From positions 1,550,001 to 1,614,000 of the forward strand of contig NZ_BTFW01000001.1 of assembly GCF_033242265.1 (NCBI RefSeq): DNA of 64,000 nt, written 5' to 3'. Made by a program: the position numbers and the translations under genes. The stretch comes from Novosphingobium sp. IK01. GTDB lineage: Bacteria > Pseudomonadota > Alphaproteobacteria > Sphingomonadales > Sphingomonadaceae. Positions 56,047 to 64,000 of the stretch are shown in pieces. How positions within the stretch are numbered: the first letter of the stretch is position 1; every line of letters begins with the position of its first letter. The notes beneath the pieces are model-generated. The model ran no database searches. It was given only the letters and a program-made list of their open reading frames with translations, and was not told the origin of the DNA.

Positions 56047-56841
56047 TTAGGCGCGGGTTGCCGATATAAGGAATTCCACGTTGCCTTCCGGGCCGGTGAT
56101 CGGGCTTTCGACGATGCCCTGGATGTCCCAGCCATCGCCTTCAAGCCATGTGCGCACTTCCTCGCAAACGCGAGCGTGCAGTGCGGGATCGCGCACCACC
56201 CCGCCCTTGCCCACTTCCCCGCGGCCAACCTCGAATTGCGGCTTGATCAGCGCGACCAGACGGGTCGGGCGGGCGGCCAGCGCCAAAGGCACTTCGAGCA
56301 CCTTGGAAAGCGCGATGAAGCTGGCATCGCACACCACCCATGTCGCCGGGCGGTCGATATGGGCCGGGGTGAGGATGCGCGCGCTGGTTTGCTCCAGAAC
56401 GGTGACACGCGGATCCTGCCGCAGCTTCCACGCAAGCTGGTTGGTGCCCGAATCCACGGCAAAGACATGGGCCGCGCCGTTTTGCAGCAGGACATCGGTA
56501 AAGCCGCCGGTCGAACTGCCGATGTCCATCGCCGTCACCCCCGCCGGGTCGAGGCCGAAATGGCTGATCGCATGGGCCAGCTTGATCCCCCCGCGCGAAA
56601 CCCACGGATGGTCGCGCCCGCGCACGTCGAGCGCGGCATCGGCAGGCACGGTCTGCCCGGCCTTGGCCATTTTGGCCTCGCCGACATAGACGAGGCCCGC
56701 CAGAATCAGCGCTTGCGCGCGGGCGCGGCTTTCGACCAGCCCGCGATCGACCAGCAACTGGTCGACACGCATCTTGGGCGCAGGCTTGGGGCGGGGTGCC
56801 CCTTTCGGGGCGCCATCGGCAGGAGATCGGGTTGAGGTCAC
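56047..56841 (-). CDS. TlyA-family rRNA/hemolysin-type methyltransferase
   Basis: A 264-aa protein with an N-terminal S4 RNA-binding domain (MRVDQLLVDRGLVESRARAQ at about 24-43) and a FtsJ/RrmJ-like AdoMet methyltransferase domain (AMDIGSSTGGFTDVLLQNGA, DPRVTVLEQTSAR, PFxxS-like LIKPQFEVGRGEV). TlyA methylates 2'-O positions of 16S/23S rRNA and confers capreomycin sensitivity in mycobacteria. The GTG at 56841 has AAGGAAG upstream and is preferred to ATG 56868. Divergent from the lipoprotein gene by 79 nt. Confidence 0.92.
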   Translation of the reverse strand: MTSTRSPADGAPKGAPRPKPAPKMRVDQLLVDRGLVESRARAQALILAGLVYVGEAKMAKAGQTVPADAALDVRGRDHPWVSRGGIKLAHAISHFGLDPAGVTAMDIGSSTGGFTDVLLQNGAAHVFAVDSGTNQLAWKLRQDPRVTVLEQTSARILTPAHIDRPATWVVCDASFIALSKVLEVPLALAARPTRLVALIKPQFEVGRGEVGKGGVVRDPALHARVCEEVRTWLEGDGWDIQGIVESPITGPEGNVEFLISATRA

Positions 56842-56920
56842 GCGCGCTTCCTTCCATAAGCCGGGCATGAAGATCAACCACGCCGACCGCCTCGCGGCAA
56901 ATTCCTGCGCAAATTCCCCC

Positions 56921-57475
56921 ATGGCAAAACCGGCTTTTTCCATGCTCGCCGCCGCCGCGCTGGCCGCCTGCGCGAGTGCCTGCGCCCCGCAGGCGGCACA
57001 GGCCCCGGCCCGGCCCCGCCCGGCGCCGATGGCCCCGCTGCCCATGCCCGCCGCGCCAGCCGCCAGCGATTGGCGCGACATGCCGCTTACCCCCGGCGCC
57101 TGGCGCTACCAGCCGGCAGCGGGCGGCGGTGTCGCGCTGTTCGGCGCACCGGGCGCCGCGCCGATGCTGTCGTTGCGCTGTGTTCGCGCGGGCGGTCAGG
57201 TGATCCTCGAACGGGCTGCACCCAATGGAGCAGGGACGAATCAGGTGGGTGGCCTTCCGGCGACCATCACCACCACCAGCATGCAGCGCCCGCTGATTGC
57301 CGAGCCGAATGCCTCGGGTTCCGCTGCTTTGGTCATGGCCTTTCCGGCGCGCGATTCCCTGCTCGATGCCATGGCCTTCAGCCGAGGCCGCTGGATGGTC
57401 GAAGTGACTGGCCTGCCCAGCCTGATTGTTCCGGCCTGGGCCGAAGTGGGCCGGGTGATCGAGGATTGCCGCTGA
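56921..57475 (+). CDS. Putative lipoprotein, unknown function
   Basis: A 184-aa exported protein with a lipoprotein-like signal (AFSMLAAAALAACASAC) and an Ala/Pro-rich linker, then a beta-rich domain without recognised motif (SDWRDMPLTPGAWRYQPA, MLSLRCVRAGGQVILERA). It has a conserved-looking Cys near the end (VIEDC) and one at LRC, which could form a disulfide. ATG 56921 is chosen; ATG 56867 would add 18 residues with no signal character. Function is unknown. Confidence 0.75.
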   Translation: MAKPAFSMLAAAALAACASACAPQAAQAPARPRPAPMAPLPMPAAPAASDWRDMPLTPGAWRYQPAAGGGVALFGAPGAAPMLSLRCVRAGGQVILERAAPNGAGTNQVGGLPATITTTSMQRPLIAEPNASGSAALVMAFPARDSLLDAMAFSRGRWMVEVTGLPSLIVPAWAEVGRVIEDCR

Positions 57476-57545
57476 GCGGCCGGAAGCAAGCGAAACCGGC
57501 GCGAAGCCTCGATTTTGACGCCAAAATAATTGAATGCAAGTCTTG

Positions 57546-57574
57546 TTGTTTGCCCCGCGATTGCGCACATAGAT
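57546..57574 (+). promoter_or_regulatory. Candidate sigma70-like promoter upstream of small ORF
   Basis: TTGTTT at 57546-57551 and ATAGAT at 57569-57574 are separated by 17 nt in an otherwise GC-rich gap. Transcription would start near 57581 and give a leader of about 125 nt before the small ORF. Confidence 0.4.
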
Positions 57575-57705
57575 CACAAGGCCGGTGAGCGGGGCCAAAC
57601 CCTCCCGGTCCAGTTGTTCGAAACGCCTGCGGCAGCCCTTCTTGGCAGATTGCCCGGCGGATTGGATGGCGTCTTTGGCTCAACAGCGCGAAAGGAGGTG
57701 ATCCG

Positions 57706-57762
57706 ATGTCTCATGGTTCAGCAGAGAGGTCGGCATTCCGCGGCGCGAGGCATTATCGCTGA
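57706..57762 (+). CDS. 18-codon ORF with perfect Shine-Dalgarno
   Basis: ATG 57706 is preceded by AAAGGAGGTGATC (57691-57703), a 13-nt exact complement of the 16S rRNA 3' end, the strongest ribosome site in the window. It encodes MSHGSAERSAFRGARHYR (18 aa, Arg/Ser-rich, no Leu/Ile/Val) and stops with TGA at 57760. A 7-bp inverted repeat (57753-57759 with 57775-57781) straddles the stop. It precedes a terminator hairpin and then ilvE. It could be a leader peptide or a small RNA with an open frame. Confidence 0.4.
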   Translation: MSHGSAERSAFRGARHYR

Positions 57763-57818
57763 ATTGAAAGATAGGCGATAAAGGCTTCGTGGGCGGCACT
57801 TCCGGCCGCTGACCATGC

Positions 57819-57852
57819 GAAGGGCCGCTTCGGGCTTCCGAGGCGGCCCTTC
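57819..57852 (+). terminator. Hairpin with weak T-rich tail before ilvE
   Basis: A 10-bp perfect outer stem (57819-57828 with 57843-57852) is extended inside by a 4-bp stem (57830-57833 with 57838-57841). It is followed by ACATTTGTTTCTTTTC, which is T-rich. It likely ends the transcript starting at the candidate promoter near 57574, or acts as an attenuator of ilvE. An additional inner hairpin lies upstream (57785-57822). Confidence 0.5.
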
Positions 57853-57937
57853 ACATTTGTTTCTTTTCGCTTGCCTTTGACGCAACAATCATTCAACGCC
57901 CACCCACCAACTCTCAGTCCTAAGGAAGACCTGTGCC

Positions 57938-59038
57938 ATGGCGACTCTCGCCGATGCTTCATTGAGCTTTACCCGCGTTCCCCACCCCGCCCCGGCCTCG
58001 GCCGAAGTGCGCGCGCAGGTACTGGCCAATCCCGGCTTCGGCACGAAGTTTTCCGACCACATGGTCTCGATCGAGTGGAGCGAGGACAAGGGCTGGCACA
58101 AGGCCGAAATCCTGCCCTATGGCCCGATCGCGCTCGATCCGGCGGCCTCGGTGCTGCACTATGCCCAGGAAATCTTCGAGGGGCTCAAGGCCTATCGCCT
58201 GGCCGATGGCGGGATCGCGCTGTTCCGCCCCCATGCCAATGCCGCGCGTTTCAACGCCTCGGCGCGGCGTCTGGCCATGCCCGAAATCCCCGAGGAACTG
58301 TTTGTCGAGGCCGTGCGCCAGCTCGTGCTGACCGACAATGAATGGTTCCCCACGGTCGAGGGCGGCTCGCTCTACTTGCGCCCATTCATGTTCGCGACCG
58401 AGGCCTTCCTCGGCGTGCGCCCGGCCAAGTCCTATCGCTTCCTCGTGATCGCCAGCCCGGCGGGCAACTACTTCAAGTCGGGCTCGCCCGCCGTGTCGAT
58501 CTGGGTGAGCGACTATACCCGCGCGGCGCCGGGCGGCACGGGCGCGGCCAAGTGCGGCGGCAACTATGCCGCCAGCCTCGTGCCCACCGCCGAAGCCTTT
58601 GCCCGCGGCCACGATCAGGTGCTGTTCCTCGATGCGGCCCAGCACATGTGGGTCGAGGAACTGGGCGGCATGAACCTGTTCTTCGTCCATGCCGATGGCT
58701 CGCTGATCACCCCCGCCCTCACCGGCACGATCCTGCCGGGCATCACCCGTGAGAGCCTGATCATGCTGGCGCGCGAGGAAGGCCTGACCGTGAAGGAAGG
58801 CCGCTACAGCCTCGACCAGTGGCGCGAGGATGCCGCTTCGGGCCAGTTGCTCGAAACCTTTGCCTGCGGCACGGCGGCGGTCGTGACCCCGGTGGGCAAG
58901 GTCGCCGATCACAACGGCGAATTCGTGATCGGCACGGGCGGCCCCGGCCAGCTCACCCAGAAGCTGCGCCAGCGTCTGGTGGCGATCCAGCGCGGCGACG
59001 AAGCCGACACCCACGGCTGGGTCACGCGCATCGCGTAA
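57938..59038 (+). CDS. ilvE: Branched-chain amino acid aminotransferase IlvE
   Basis: A 366-aa PLP fold-IV aminotransferase for Leu, Ile and Val. The PLP Lys lies in GAAKCGGNYAASLVPT (about residue 205), and VEELGGMNLFFV, YLRPFMFATEAFLGVRPA and CGTAAVVTPVG match the family. ATG 57938 has AAGGAAG about 10 nt upstream. The preceding 460-nt gap carries a structured leader or small RNA. leuB is also in this window but is not adjacent. Confidence 0.95.
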   Translation: MATLADASLSFTRVPHPAPASAEVRAQVLANPGFGTKFSDHMVSIEWSEDKGWHKAEILPYGPIALDPAASVLHYAQEIFEGLKAYRLADGGIALFRPHANAARFNASARRLAMPEIPEELFVEAVRQLVLTDNEWFPTVEGGSLYLRPFMFATEAFLGVRPAKSYRFLVIASPAGNYFKSGSPAVSIWVSDYTRAAPGGTGAAKCGGNYAASLVPTAEAFARGHDQVLFLDAAQHMWVEELGGMNLFFVHADGSLITPALTGTILPGITRESLIMLAREEGLTVKEGRYSLDQWREDAASGQLLETFACGTAAVVTPVGKVADHNGEFVIGTGGPGQLTQKLRQRLVAIQRGDEADTHGWVTRIA

Positions 59039-59179
59039 AAACGCCCGATGGCACGTGCCGCCTCCACTGCGAAGGCAGGAAGACGGCACGGCCCCGGTGC
59101 GCGGATCGTGGATGGAGGCCCGCGCACGGAACGATTCGCCTCTTTATGGCAGCGCAGGCACGACTATCGGGTAAACGGG

Positions 59180-59653
59180 CTATCCCGGTTTTCCTGAGGG
59201 ATCGGGAGCCCGGCCTGCAACCGGGCACTGCCCCTCGCTGGCGCCCGACAATTGCATGGTCTTCATCCGGGCCTGCGCCTGTTGCGGCGAAAGGCGGCTG
59301 ACATGGCCATCGGCGCCGGTGATCAGCAAGGCCGCGTGGCAATCGTCCGCCCAGCCGCCTTGCGGGTCAGCCGCGCCGCCTTTTGACCACGCGACCAGCA
59401 TGGTATCGTGCCCATCGCGATAGACCGCCCGCACGACTTCCTCCTGGGCAGGCCCATTCCGGGCAGGCTGGCGGCCCTGCGAATCCGGCCCGCCTTGCTG
59501 GCCTTCGCGCTGCCCGCACCCGCCCAGCGCGGCCAGTGCAATGATGGCGCATGCCAGACCGGCTCTGCGCAGGCCCCCCCCATGGGGCGTCGCCCCATTC
59601 GACGCCTTGAGGTTTGAAATAAAAATCCGATTTCCGGCAATTCCATTCGTCAT
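59180..59653 (-). CDS. Putative lipoprotein, unknown function
   Basis: A 157-aa predicted lipoprotein (ACAIIALAALGGC, lipobox Cys about residue 46) with a Gln/Gly/Pro-rich linker and a domain with EEVVRAVYRDGHDTML, GGWADDCHAALLITG and EGQCPVAG. Two Cys could pair. The start is uncertain: the only ATG before the signal (59653) lies inside an intergenic repeat (59648-59737), so a CTG or other start nearer the signal is possible. Function is unknown. Confidence 0.6.
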   Translation of the reverse strand: MTNGIAGNRIFISNLKASNGATPHGGGLRRAGLACAIIALAALGGCGQREGQQGGPDSQGRQPARNGPAQEEVVRAVYRDGHDTMLVAWSKGGAADPQGGWADDCHAALLITGADGHVSRLSPQQAQARMKTMQLSGASEGQCPVAGRAPDPSGKPG

Positions 59654-59737
59654 TCCCGCGCAGGCGGGAATCCAGTTCTGCGCTCTGCCCGCATGAGCAA
59701 CCCTCGGGACTGGATCCCCGCCTGCGCGGGGATGACG
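59648..59737. repeat. Inverted pair of a proteobacterial REP-like repeat
   Basis: Two near-identical 28-nt units, CGTCATTCCCGCGC... at 59648-59675 and its inverted counterpart at 59710-59737, flank 34 nt. Translated, such units give the familiar WIPACAGMT / RHPRAGGDP shadow peptides, a widespread intergenic repeat. They lie between two minus-strand genes and cover the nominal start of the upstream one. Confidence 0.85.
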
Positions 59738-59764
59738 AGACATGGATGAACCATCGCACACCGC

Positions 59765-60166
59765 CTAGTCTTCGACCAGCTTGAGCAGGCGCCGTTCGAG
59801 CGGAAAGAGCACGCCAGCCAGTTCGTGGCCGCGCTTGAGCACTTGCCCCGCTTCGCCATAGAGCGTCCACATGCCCTGCCGGCTGCGCAGGGCCGGGCGT
59901 TTCTCGATGCGTGCGGTCGGGCGTTCGGCGGTGCGGCGAAAGGCGCTGAAACTGGCCGCCTCGCGCCCGAAATCCATTGCATAGTCGCGCCATTGCCCGG
60001 CGGCGACCATGCGCCCGTAGAGATCGAGGATGCGCAGCAGTTCGAGCCGGTCGAATGCCACCTGCACCGCAGGCCGCGCAGCCACCAGCGGGACGACATT
60101 GCCCGTGCCCGCCGCCGCAGACGCCACCGGCCCGGCGTCTGGCCCGCTCAGAAGGGCACCCCGCAT
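59765..60166 (-). CDS. DUF2794 family protein
   Basis: A 133-aa protein of the alphaproteobacterial DUF2794 family. Segments FDRLELLRILDLYGRMVAAG, WRDYAMDFGREAASFSAFRR and RIEKRPALRSRQGMWTLYG are characteristic. Its function is not established. ATG 60166. It lies downstream of the hdaA gene on the same strand with 109 nt between. Confidence 0.85.
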   Translation of the reverse strand: MRGALLSGPDAGPVASAAAGTGNVVPLVAARPAVQVAFDRLELLRILDLYGRMVAAGQWRDYAMDFGREAASFSAFRRTAERPTARIEKRPALRSRQGMWTLYGEAGQVLKRGHELAGVLFPLERRLLKLVED

Positions 60167-60254
60167 GGCGCGGGCATCAAGGCCGGGGAAACAGGAGGAG
60201 GAGAGAACATCGCGGCGCAGCTCCCTTCATGATGCGGTCGTGGTGCCGATGCAG

Positions 60255-60296
60255 GAAGGACAGGCCGGGGCGGGATCAGACCCCGTCCTGTCCTTC
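60255..60296 (-). terminator. Hairpin spanning the hdaA stop codon
   Basis: A 10-bp inverted repeat (60255-60264 with 60287-60296) with a 5-bp inner stem (60266-60270 with 60281-60285) holds the hdaA stop codon (60276-60278) in its loop. No U-run follows, so it may block ribosome-free RNA or be a weak terminator. Confidence 0.45.
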
Positions 60297-60884
60297 GGCA
60301 AGCGCATCGCGCAACAAGGATATGGTAACGGGTGCCTTGCGCTCAAGGCTCAACCGGTCGATTGTTTGCACGAGTTGTTCGGCAGCGGCATGGCTGCGCT
60401 CGATCCGGGGGAGCAGGAAGGTGATCGCCCCCTCGCCCAGCGCCAGCCCGCGCCGCGCGGCATGTTCCTCGATCAGTTGCACCAGCAGGTCGTCGTCGGG
60501 CGCGCCGATATTCAGGGTCATCGACCCGCCCAGCCGCGAGCCGAGATCGGGCAGCTTGACCCGCCATTGCCCGGCCCCGCGATTGTTGACCAGCAGCAGC
60601 GGGCGCCCGCTGGCCTGCGCACGGTTCCACAAGTGGAACACTTCGTCCTCGGGGTGCGAATCAGCATCATCGACCGCATCGCCCAGCCCCGAAATCTCGA
60701 ACCAGCGGGCCAGCAGGCTCTTGCCCGAGCGCGGCGGCCCCGACAGGATGCAGGTGCGATAGGGCCAGTCCTGGGCGGCCAGAAGCCCATCGATCACCGG
60801 CTGCAAGGCCGGGCTGACGACGATGGTTTCGGCGCCGTTGGCCGGGGCAAGCGGGAGGGCAATCTGGCTCATAGAATCGGACAT
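60276..60884 (-). CDS. hdaA: DnaA regulatory inactivator HdaA
   Basis: A 202-aa AAA+ protein that with the sliding clamp stimulates ATP hydrolysis by DnaA after initiation. The N-terminal QIALPL is a clamp-binding motif. A P-loop CILSGPPRSGKSLLARWF (about residue 50) and LLLVNNRGAG strand follow; the DnaA-like lid and sensor region is SHAAAEQLVQTIDRLSLE. It lacks the DNA-binding domain IV, as expected. ATG 60884 is used; ATG 60872 is possible. Confidence 0.93.
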   Translation of the reverse strand: MSDSMSQIALPLAPANGAETIVVSPALQPVIDGLLAAQDWPYRTCILSGPPRSGKSLLARWFEISGLGDAVDDADSHPEDEVFHLWNRAQASGRPLLLVNNRGAGQWRVKLPDLGSRLGGSMTLNIGAPDDDLLVQLIEEHAARRGLALGEGAITFLLPRIERSHAAAEQLVQTIDRLSLERKAPVTISLLRDALAEGQDGV

Positions 60885-60980
60885 ATAGAGCCCCGCAAGA
60901 GAGTTGGAACGTCAGGGCCCATGCAGATTGGGGATTAATTCGGGGAAAGCCAGGTATTTGCGCGGGAGAAACGCGCTTAT

Positions 60981-61000
60981 GCCCCCTCTCCGATGGGGGC
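60981..61000. terminator. Hairpin in the hdaA/DUF2066 intergenic region
   Basis: A 6-bp GCCCCC/GGGGGC stem (60981-60986 with 60995-61000) with an 8-nt loop is followed by TTT on the plus strand and lies 20 nt beyond the DUF2066 gene stop (61020, minus). Weak terminator candidate. Confidence 0.4.
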
Positions 61001-61019
61001 TTTCACCGCCAATTCCCCC

Positions 61020-62333
61020 TCATTTGCGGATAGATAGCGCATTTGCCCCGACCGTGACCCGCCAGCCCTGCCCGCGCAGGGCCGCCGCCAGAGTTTCCAG
61101 TTCGCCCGCATAGGTCACCCGCAGGACCGAGGTTCCGCCCACCGCCACGCTCGCCGTCGCGACAGCCTGAACCCCCGAAACCCCGCGCACCGCCGAGAGC
61201 CCGGCATCGAGCGAGGTGCCTTCGGGCGTGGCGACCTGAACCGTGACCGTGTGCGCCGCCACAGCGGGCGCGGCAGGCACCGTTCCGGGCGCGCTCTGGC
61301 CCGGTGCGCCCGGAACGGCAGCGGCGGGCGTGGCCGGATCGGGCGCGCGCGGACGGACAGGCCCGAGCGAATCGAGGATCTGGTTGATCTGCTTCGCGTC
61401 GAACTGCGGAGCCATGGTCAGGGTCGAATCGGGTGCCAGTTCGCCGCGCTGCAAGGCCTGCGTGTAAATCGCGTCGAGCCGGTGAACCGCATCGGCCAAC
61501 ATCTGCGGCAAGGCATCGTCGCCCGGCGCGGTCATCTCGAACTGGCCCAGAAAGCGGTTGTCGGGGCCATGGCGCGCGGTGAACGTGCCGTGGATCGGGC
61601 CGCCGGGAAATTCGCGGGTGAGCCGGGCGATCGGCATGACCACGTCGGCGGCGCCGAAATCGTCGAGGACGAGGCGCCACCACGCACGGCTGCGGCGCGA
61701 AAGCTGGCCTTCGGTGAGCAGGAGCGATTCGGGGCCCGCGCCATTGGGGCGCACATAGTCGATCGCGCTCTCGCCGGTGTGGAATTCGGCCCAGGCGCGC
61801 TGCCACGGGGTGCGCGTCTCGTAGACCGAAGCCACCCCGCCTTCGTAGACGACCGGGATGATCAGCAGCGGCGCCGAGCGCGTGACTGCCCCGCGCATGC
61901 CCAGATAGCCGCCGGTGCGCGCGCGATCAAAGCGCACGCCCAGCCGCGCGATATAGCGATGGGGGCCGATCTCCTCGTGCTCGACCATGACCGCGCCGAC
62001 CATCGAATCGAGCGTCGCCGGATCGAGCGCGGGGGCATTGCCCGCCCCCATGCCGTTGGTTTCCCAAAGCTTCTTCCAGGCCTGCCGTTCGGCGTCCTGC
62101 CAGCCTTTGGCCCGCGCATCGGCTGCCGAGGAACCACTGACGTTGACCTCGATCCCGCCGACCTCGAAATCGCCGGTGCTGGCGATGGGCGCAATGCCGC
62201 GCTCGCCCTCGATCTGGGCGAGGATCGCCGGGCCCGCAACCAGGCCCGCAAGCCCCAGCGCGGTGCCCCCCGCCAGCAGGACAGCAGCCCGTCGGAAGGG
62301 GCGAAACGGCAATATCGGGCGCAAGGCGGCCAA
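61020..62333 (-). CDS. DUF2066 domain membrane-anchored protein
   Basis: A 437-aa protein with an N-terminal membrane anchor or signal ([22 protein letters not shown]). The central region matches DUF2066: [20 protein letters not shown] and [19 protein letters not shown] Pro/Ala-rich linker (about 340-375) leads to a ferredoxin-like C-terminus ([20 protein letters not shown]). The function is unknown; no heavy-metal CxxC motif is present. Divergent from purM with 110 nt between starts. Confidence 0.72.
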   Translation of the reverse strand: MAALRPILPFRPFRRAAVLLAGGTALGLAGLVAGPAILAQIEGERGIAPIASTGDFEVGGIEVNVSGSSAADARAKGWQDAERQAWKKLWETNGMGAGNAPALDPATLDSMVGAVMVEHEEIGPHRYIARLGVRFDRARTGGYLGMRGAVTRSAPLLIIPVVYEGGVASVYETRTPWQRAWAEFHTGESAIDYVRPNGAGPESLLLTEGQLSRRSRAWWRLVLDDFGAADVVMPIARLTREFPGGPIHGTFTARHGPDNRFLGQFEMTAPGDDALPQMLADAVHRLDAIYTQALQRGELAPDSTLTMAPQFDAKQINQILDSLGPVRPRAPDPATPAAAVPGAPGQSAPGTVPAAPAVAAHTVTVQVATPEGTSLDAGLSAVRGVSGVQAVATASVAVGGTSVLRVTYAGELETLAAALRGQGWRVTVGANALSIRK

Positions 62334-62443
62334 GAGAACTCCAGTCGAAAGGCCAGATTTTCAGGCCAGCTCGTGATGCCGCGCGCTTTTGCCCAAAGGC
62401 AAGTGGAAATCCAAGCAGGAAACGGCTAGGCGCTCATTCCATC

Positions 62444-63550
62444 ATGGCCAACGACACTCCCAAGCCCCAGAGCTATTCGTACGAACAGGCTGGCGTCAAC
62501 ATCGCCGCCGGCAACGCACTGGTGAAGGCCATCGGCCCGCTCGCCAAGTCCACCGCACGCCCCGGCGCCGACGCCGAACTGGGCGGATTCGGCGGCTTTT
62601 TCGACCTCAAGGCAGCCGGTTACAAAGACCCGCTGCTGGTCGCGGGCAACGATGGCGTGGGCACCAAGGTCAAGCTGGCGATCGACTATGACCGCCACGA
62701 CACCATCGGCAGCGACCTTGTTGCCATGTGCGTCAACGACCTCATCGTGCAGGGCGCCGAACCACTGTTCTTCCTCGACTATTTCGCGACAGGCCGCCTC
62801 GACAACGGCGTGGCCGAGCGAGTCGTGGCGAGCATTGCCGAAGGTTGCCGGATCGCCGGTTGCGCGCTGATCGGGGGCGAGACCGCCGAAATGCCCGGCA
62901 TGTACGGCGATGGCGACTATGACCTTGCGGGCTTCTGCGTCGGCGCGGTCGAACGCGGCGAACAGCTGACCGGCGACAAGGTGGCCGCAGGCGACGTGCT
63001 GATCGGGCTGGCCTCGTCGGGCGTGCATTCCAACGGCTATTCGCTGGTGCGCCGCCTCGCCGCCGACAAGGGCTGGAAGCTCGACCGTCCGGCGCTGTTC
63101 GACAACGAACGCCTGCTGATCGACGTGCTGATCGAACCCACCCGCATCTATGTGAAGAGCCTGCTGCCGTTCATCCGCTCGGGCCGCATCAATGCGCTCG
63201 CGCACATCACCGGCGGCGGCCTGCTCGAAAACGTGCCCCGCGTGCTGCCCAAGGGCCTCCATGCCCGCATCGACGCCGACAGCTGGGAACAGCCGCGCCT
63301 GATGGCCTTCCTCCAGGCCCAGGGCAATATCGAGCCGGGCGAAATGGCCCGCACGTTCAACTGCGGCATCGGCATGGTTCTGGCCGTGGCGCCGGGCGAA
63401 GCCGAGAGCCTGATGGCCGACCTTGCCGCGGCGGGCGAAACCGTCGCGAAGATCGGCGAAGTGGTCGAAGGCGAAAAGGGCTGCACCGTGTTCGGCAGCG
63501 CCGAGGCATGGTCGGCCCGCGAGCCCTGGGAAGCCGTTCACATCGGCTGA
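62444..63550 (+). CDS. purM: Phosphoribosylformylglycinamidine cyclo-ligase PurM
   Basis: A 368-aa enzyme of purine synthesis (AIR synthetase, ATP-dependent ring closure). Recognised: [75 protein letters not shown] and [18 protein letters not shown]. Complete and of normal length. ATG 62444. purN follows after a 139-nt gap with a large palindrome. Confidence 0.97.
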   Translation: MANDTPKPQSYSYEQAGVNIAAGNALVKAIGPLAKSTARPGADAELGGFGGFFDLKAAGYKDPLLVAGNDGVGTKVKLAIDYDRHDTIGSDLVAMCVNDLIVQGAEPLFFLDYFATGRLDNGVAERVVASIAEGCRIAGCALIGGETAEMPGMYGDGDYDLAGFCVGAVERGEQLTGDKVAAGDVLIGLASSGVHSNGYSLVRRLAADKGWKLDRPALFDNERLLIDVLIEPTRIYVKSLLPFIRSGRINALAHITGGGLLENVPRVLPKGLHARIDADSWEQPRLMAFLQAQGNIEPGEMARTFNCGIGMVLAVAPGEAESLMADLAAAGETVAKIGEVVEGEKGCTVFGSAEAWSAREPWEAVHIG

Positions 63551-63590
63551 TTGCGGCGCGTGTCGCGGGCGCCATCGCGCCCCTCTCTTC

Positions 63591-63632
63591 ATCGCCCGCC
63601 CGGCCTTTCGCGCGAAAGGCCGGGCGGGCGAT
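63591..63632. terminator. 42-nt perfect palindrome between purM and purN
   Basis: 63591-63611 and 63612-63632 are exact reverse complements (21 bp, centre CGCG), the longest perfect palindrome noticed in the window. It begins 40 nt after the purM stop. Without a T-run it is not a classical terminator, but the RNA hairpin would be very stable and could limit read-through or protect the purM mRNA end. Confidence 0.8.
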
Positions 63633-63689
63633 GGTCTATTCGGCGGTCCCATGCGGGGCCCGGCATTGCAGTTTCAAGGAACCTCGCCA

Positions 63690-64000
63690 GTGGCCAAGGC
63701 AAAAGTAGCGGTCTTCATCTCGGGCAGCGGCACCAACATGGCCGCGCTGCTCTATGCCAGCCGCGCCGCCGATTGCCCTTACGAGATCGCGCTGGTGCTC
63801 TCCAACGATCCGGCAGCCAAGGGCCTCGCGCTCGCCAGGGCCGAGGGCGTGGCGACTTTTGCCCTGCCCCACAAGGGCATTCCCCGCGCCCAGCATGATG
63901 CGCTGATGGAAGAGCAGGTTCTGGCCGCTGGCGCGCAAGTGATCGCACTGGCGGGCTACATGCGCATTCTCTCGGGCGAATTCGTCGCCCGCTGGGAAGG
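63690..64000 (+). CDS. purN: Phosphoribosylglycinamide formyltransferase PurN (5' part)
   Basis: The frame runs off the window end. GTG 63690 has AAGGA about 9 nt upstream. VAKAKVAVFISGSGTNMAAL matches the PurN nucleotide loop, and LAGYMRILSGEFVARW is the strand before the active site; catalytic Asn/His lie beyond the window. It forms 10-formyl-THF-dependent FGAR in purine synthesis, consistent with purM upstream. Confidence 0.92.
   Translation, partial: MAKAKVAVFISGSGTNMAALLYASRAADCPYEIALVLSNDPAAKGLALARAEGVATFALPHKGIPRAQHDALMEEQVLAAGAQVIALAGYMRILSGEFVARWE

Noticed and set aside
57706..57762. Branched-chain attenuation leader peptide for ilvE
   Set aside because: The 18-residue peptide has no Leu, Ile or Val, so a classical attenuation role is not supported.
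59654..59761. N-terminal extension of the 59180 lipoprotein frame
   Set aside because: The peptide RHPRAGGDP ... WIPACAGMT is the translation of a known intergenic repeat type, not real protein.

Overview
The window is about 68-70% GC and almost wall-to-wall genes. Its content is that of a free-living alphaproteobacterium, most likely of the Sphingomonadales (Novosphingobium-like). Evidence for this is a DnaA-inactivator HdaA, DciA, DUF1489 and DUF2794 proteins, an HWE-type histidine kinase, the alphaproteobacterial form of the SMC hinge, short intergenic repeats of alphaproteobacterial style, and frequent 1-4 nt stop/start overlaps. No tRNA, rRNA, insertion sequence, prophage or CRISPR array was seen. 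The window looks like core chromosome.

Layout. 1-3.4 kb: the 3' part of an MgtE magnesium channel, a DUF1489 protein, NudC NAD pyrophosphatase and a secreted beta-lactamase-like hydrolase. 3.4-12.1 kb: mutY diverges from a dciA - two DsbA-like thiol oxidoreductases - smc cluster, followed by ubiA and rsmE. 12.2-19.9 kb: glutamate-cysteine ligase with a small monooxygenase, an ICMT-like membrane methyltransferase, YfgM/BamB outer-membrane assembly genes, a GT4 glycosyltransferase and an alpha/beta hydrolase. 20-27 kb: the protein AMPylase SelO, an AstD-like aldehyde dehydrogenase whose catalytic cysteine is alanine, a small lipoprotein, a glycine-zipper protein with a structured 3' RNA, RarD, pyrC and ygfZ. 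27-32.6 kb: a HerA-like ATPase, the TIGR02186/TauE pair, NhaA and Dps.

32.7-40.7 kb: a type II secretion operon, gspC-D-E-F-G-L-M, tightly overlapped and lacking gspH-I-J-K-N. 40.8-47.5 kb: a Nudix hydrolase, DinB, a Bcr/CflA-type exporter, a membrane GGDEF/EAL protein with a degenerate EAL half, a LysR regulator and ApaG. 47.6-52 kb: recO, leuB, then a polyprenyl-phosphate sugar synthase (GT2-GtrA) convergent with a PMT-family mannosyltransferase, together suggesting protein O-glycosylation. 52-60 kb: repeats, metZ, a stress-type HWE kinase, ubiK, tspO, tlyA, lipoproteins, and a 460-nt gap before ilvE that contains a probable small RNA or leader with a perfect Shine-Dalgarno and an 18-codon ORF. 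60-64 kb: DUF2794, hdaA, a DUF2066 protein, and purM-purN separated by a 42-nt perfect palindrome. purN runs off the window end.

No complete novel defence or mobile system was found. The most interesting items are the cysteine-less AstD homologue, the two unassigned structured RNA loci, the reduced gsp operon, and the GGDEF/EAL protein that has probably lost phosphodiesterase activity.
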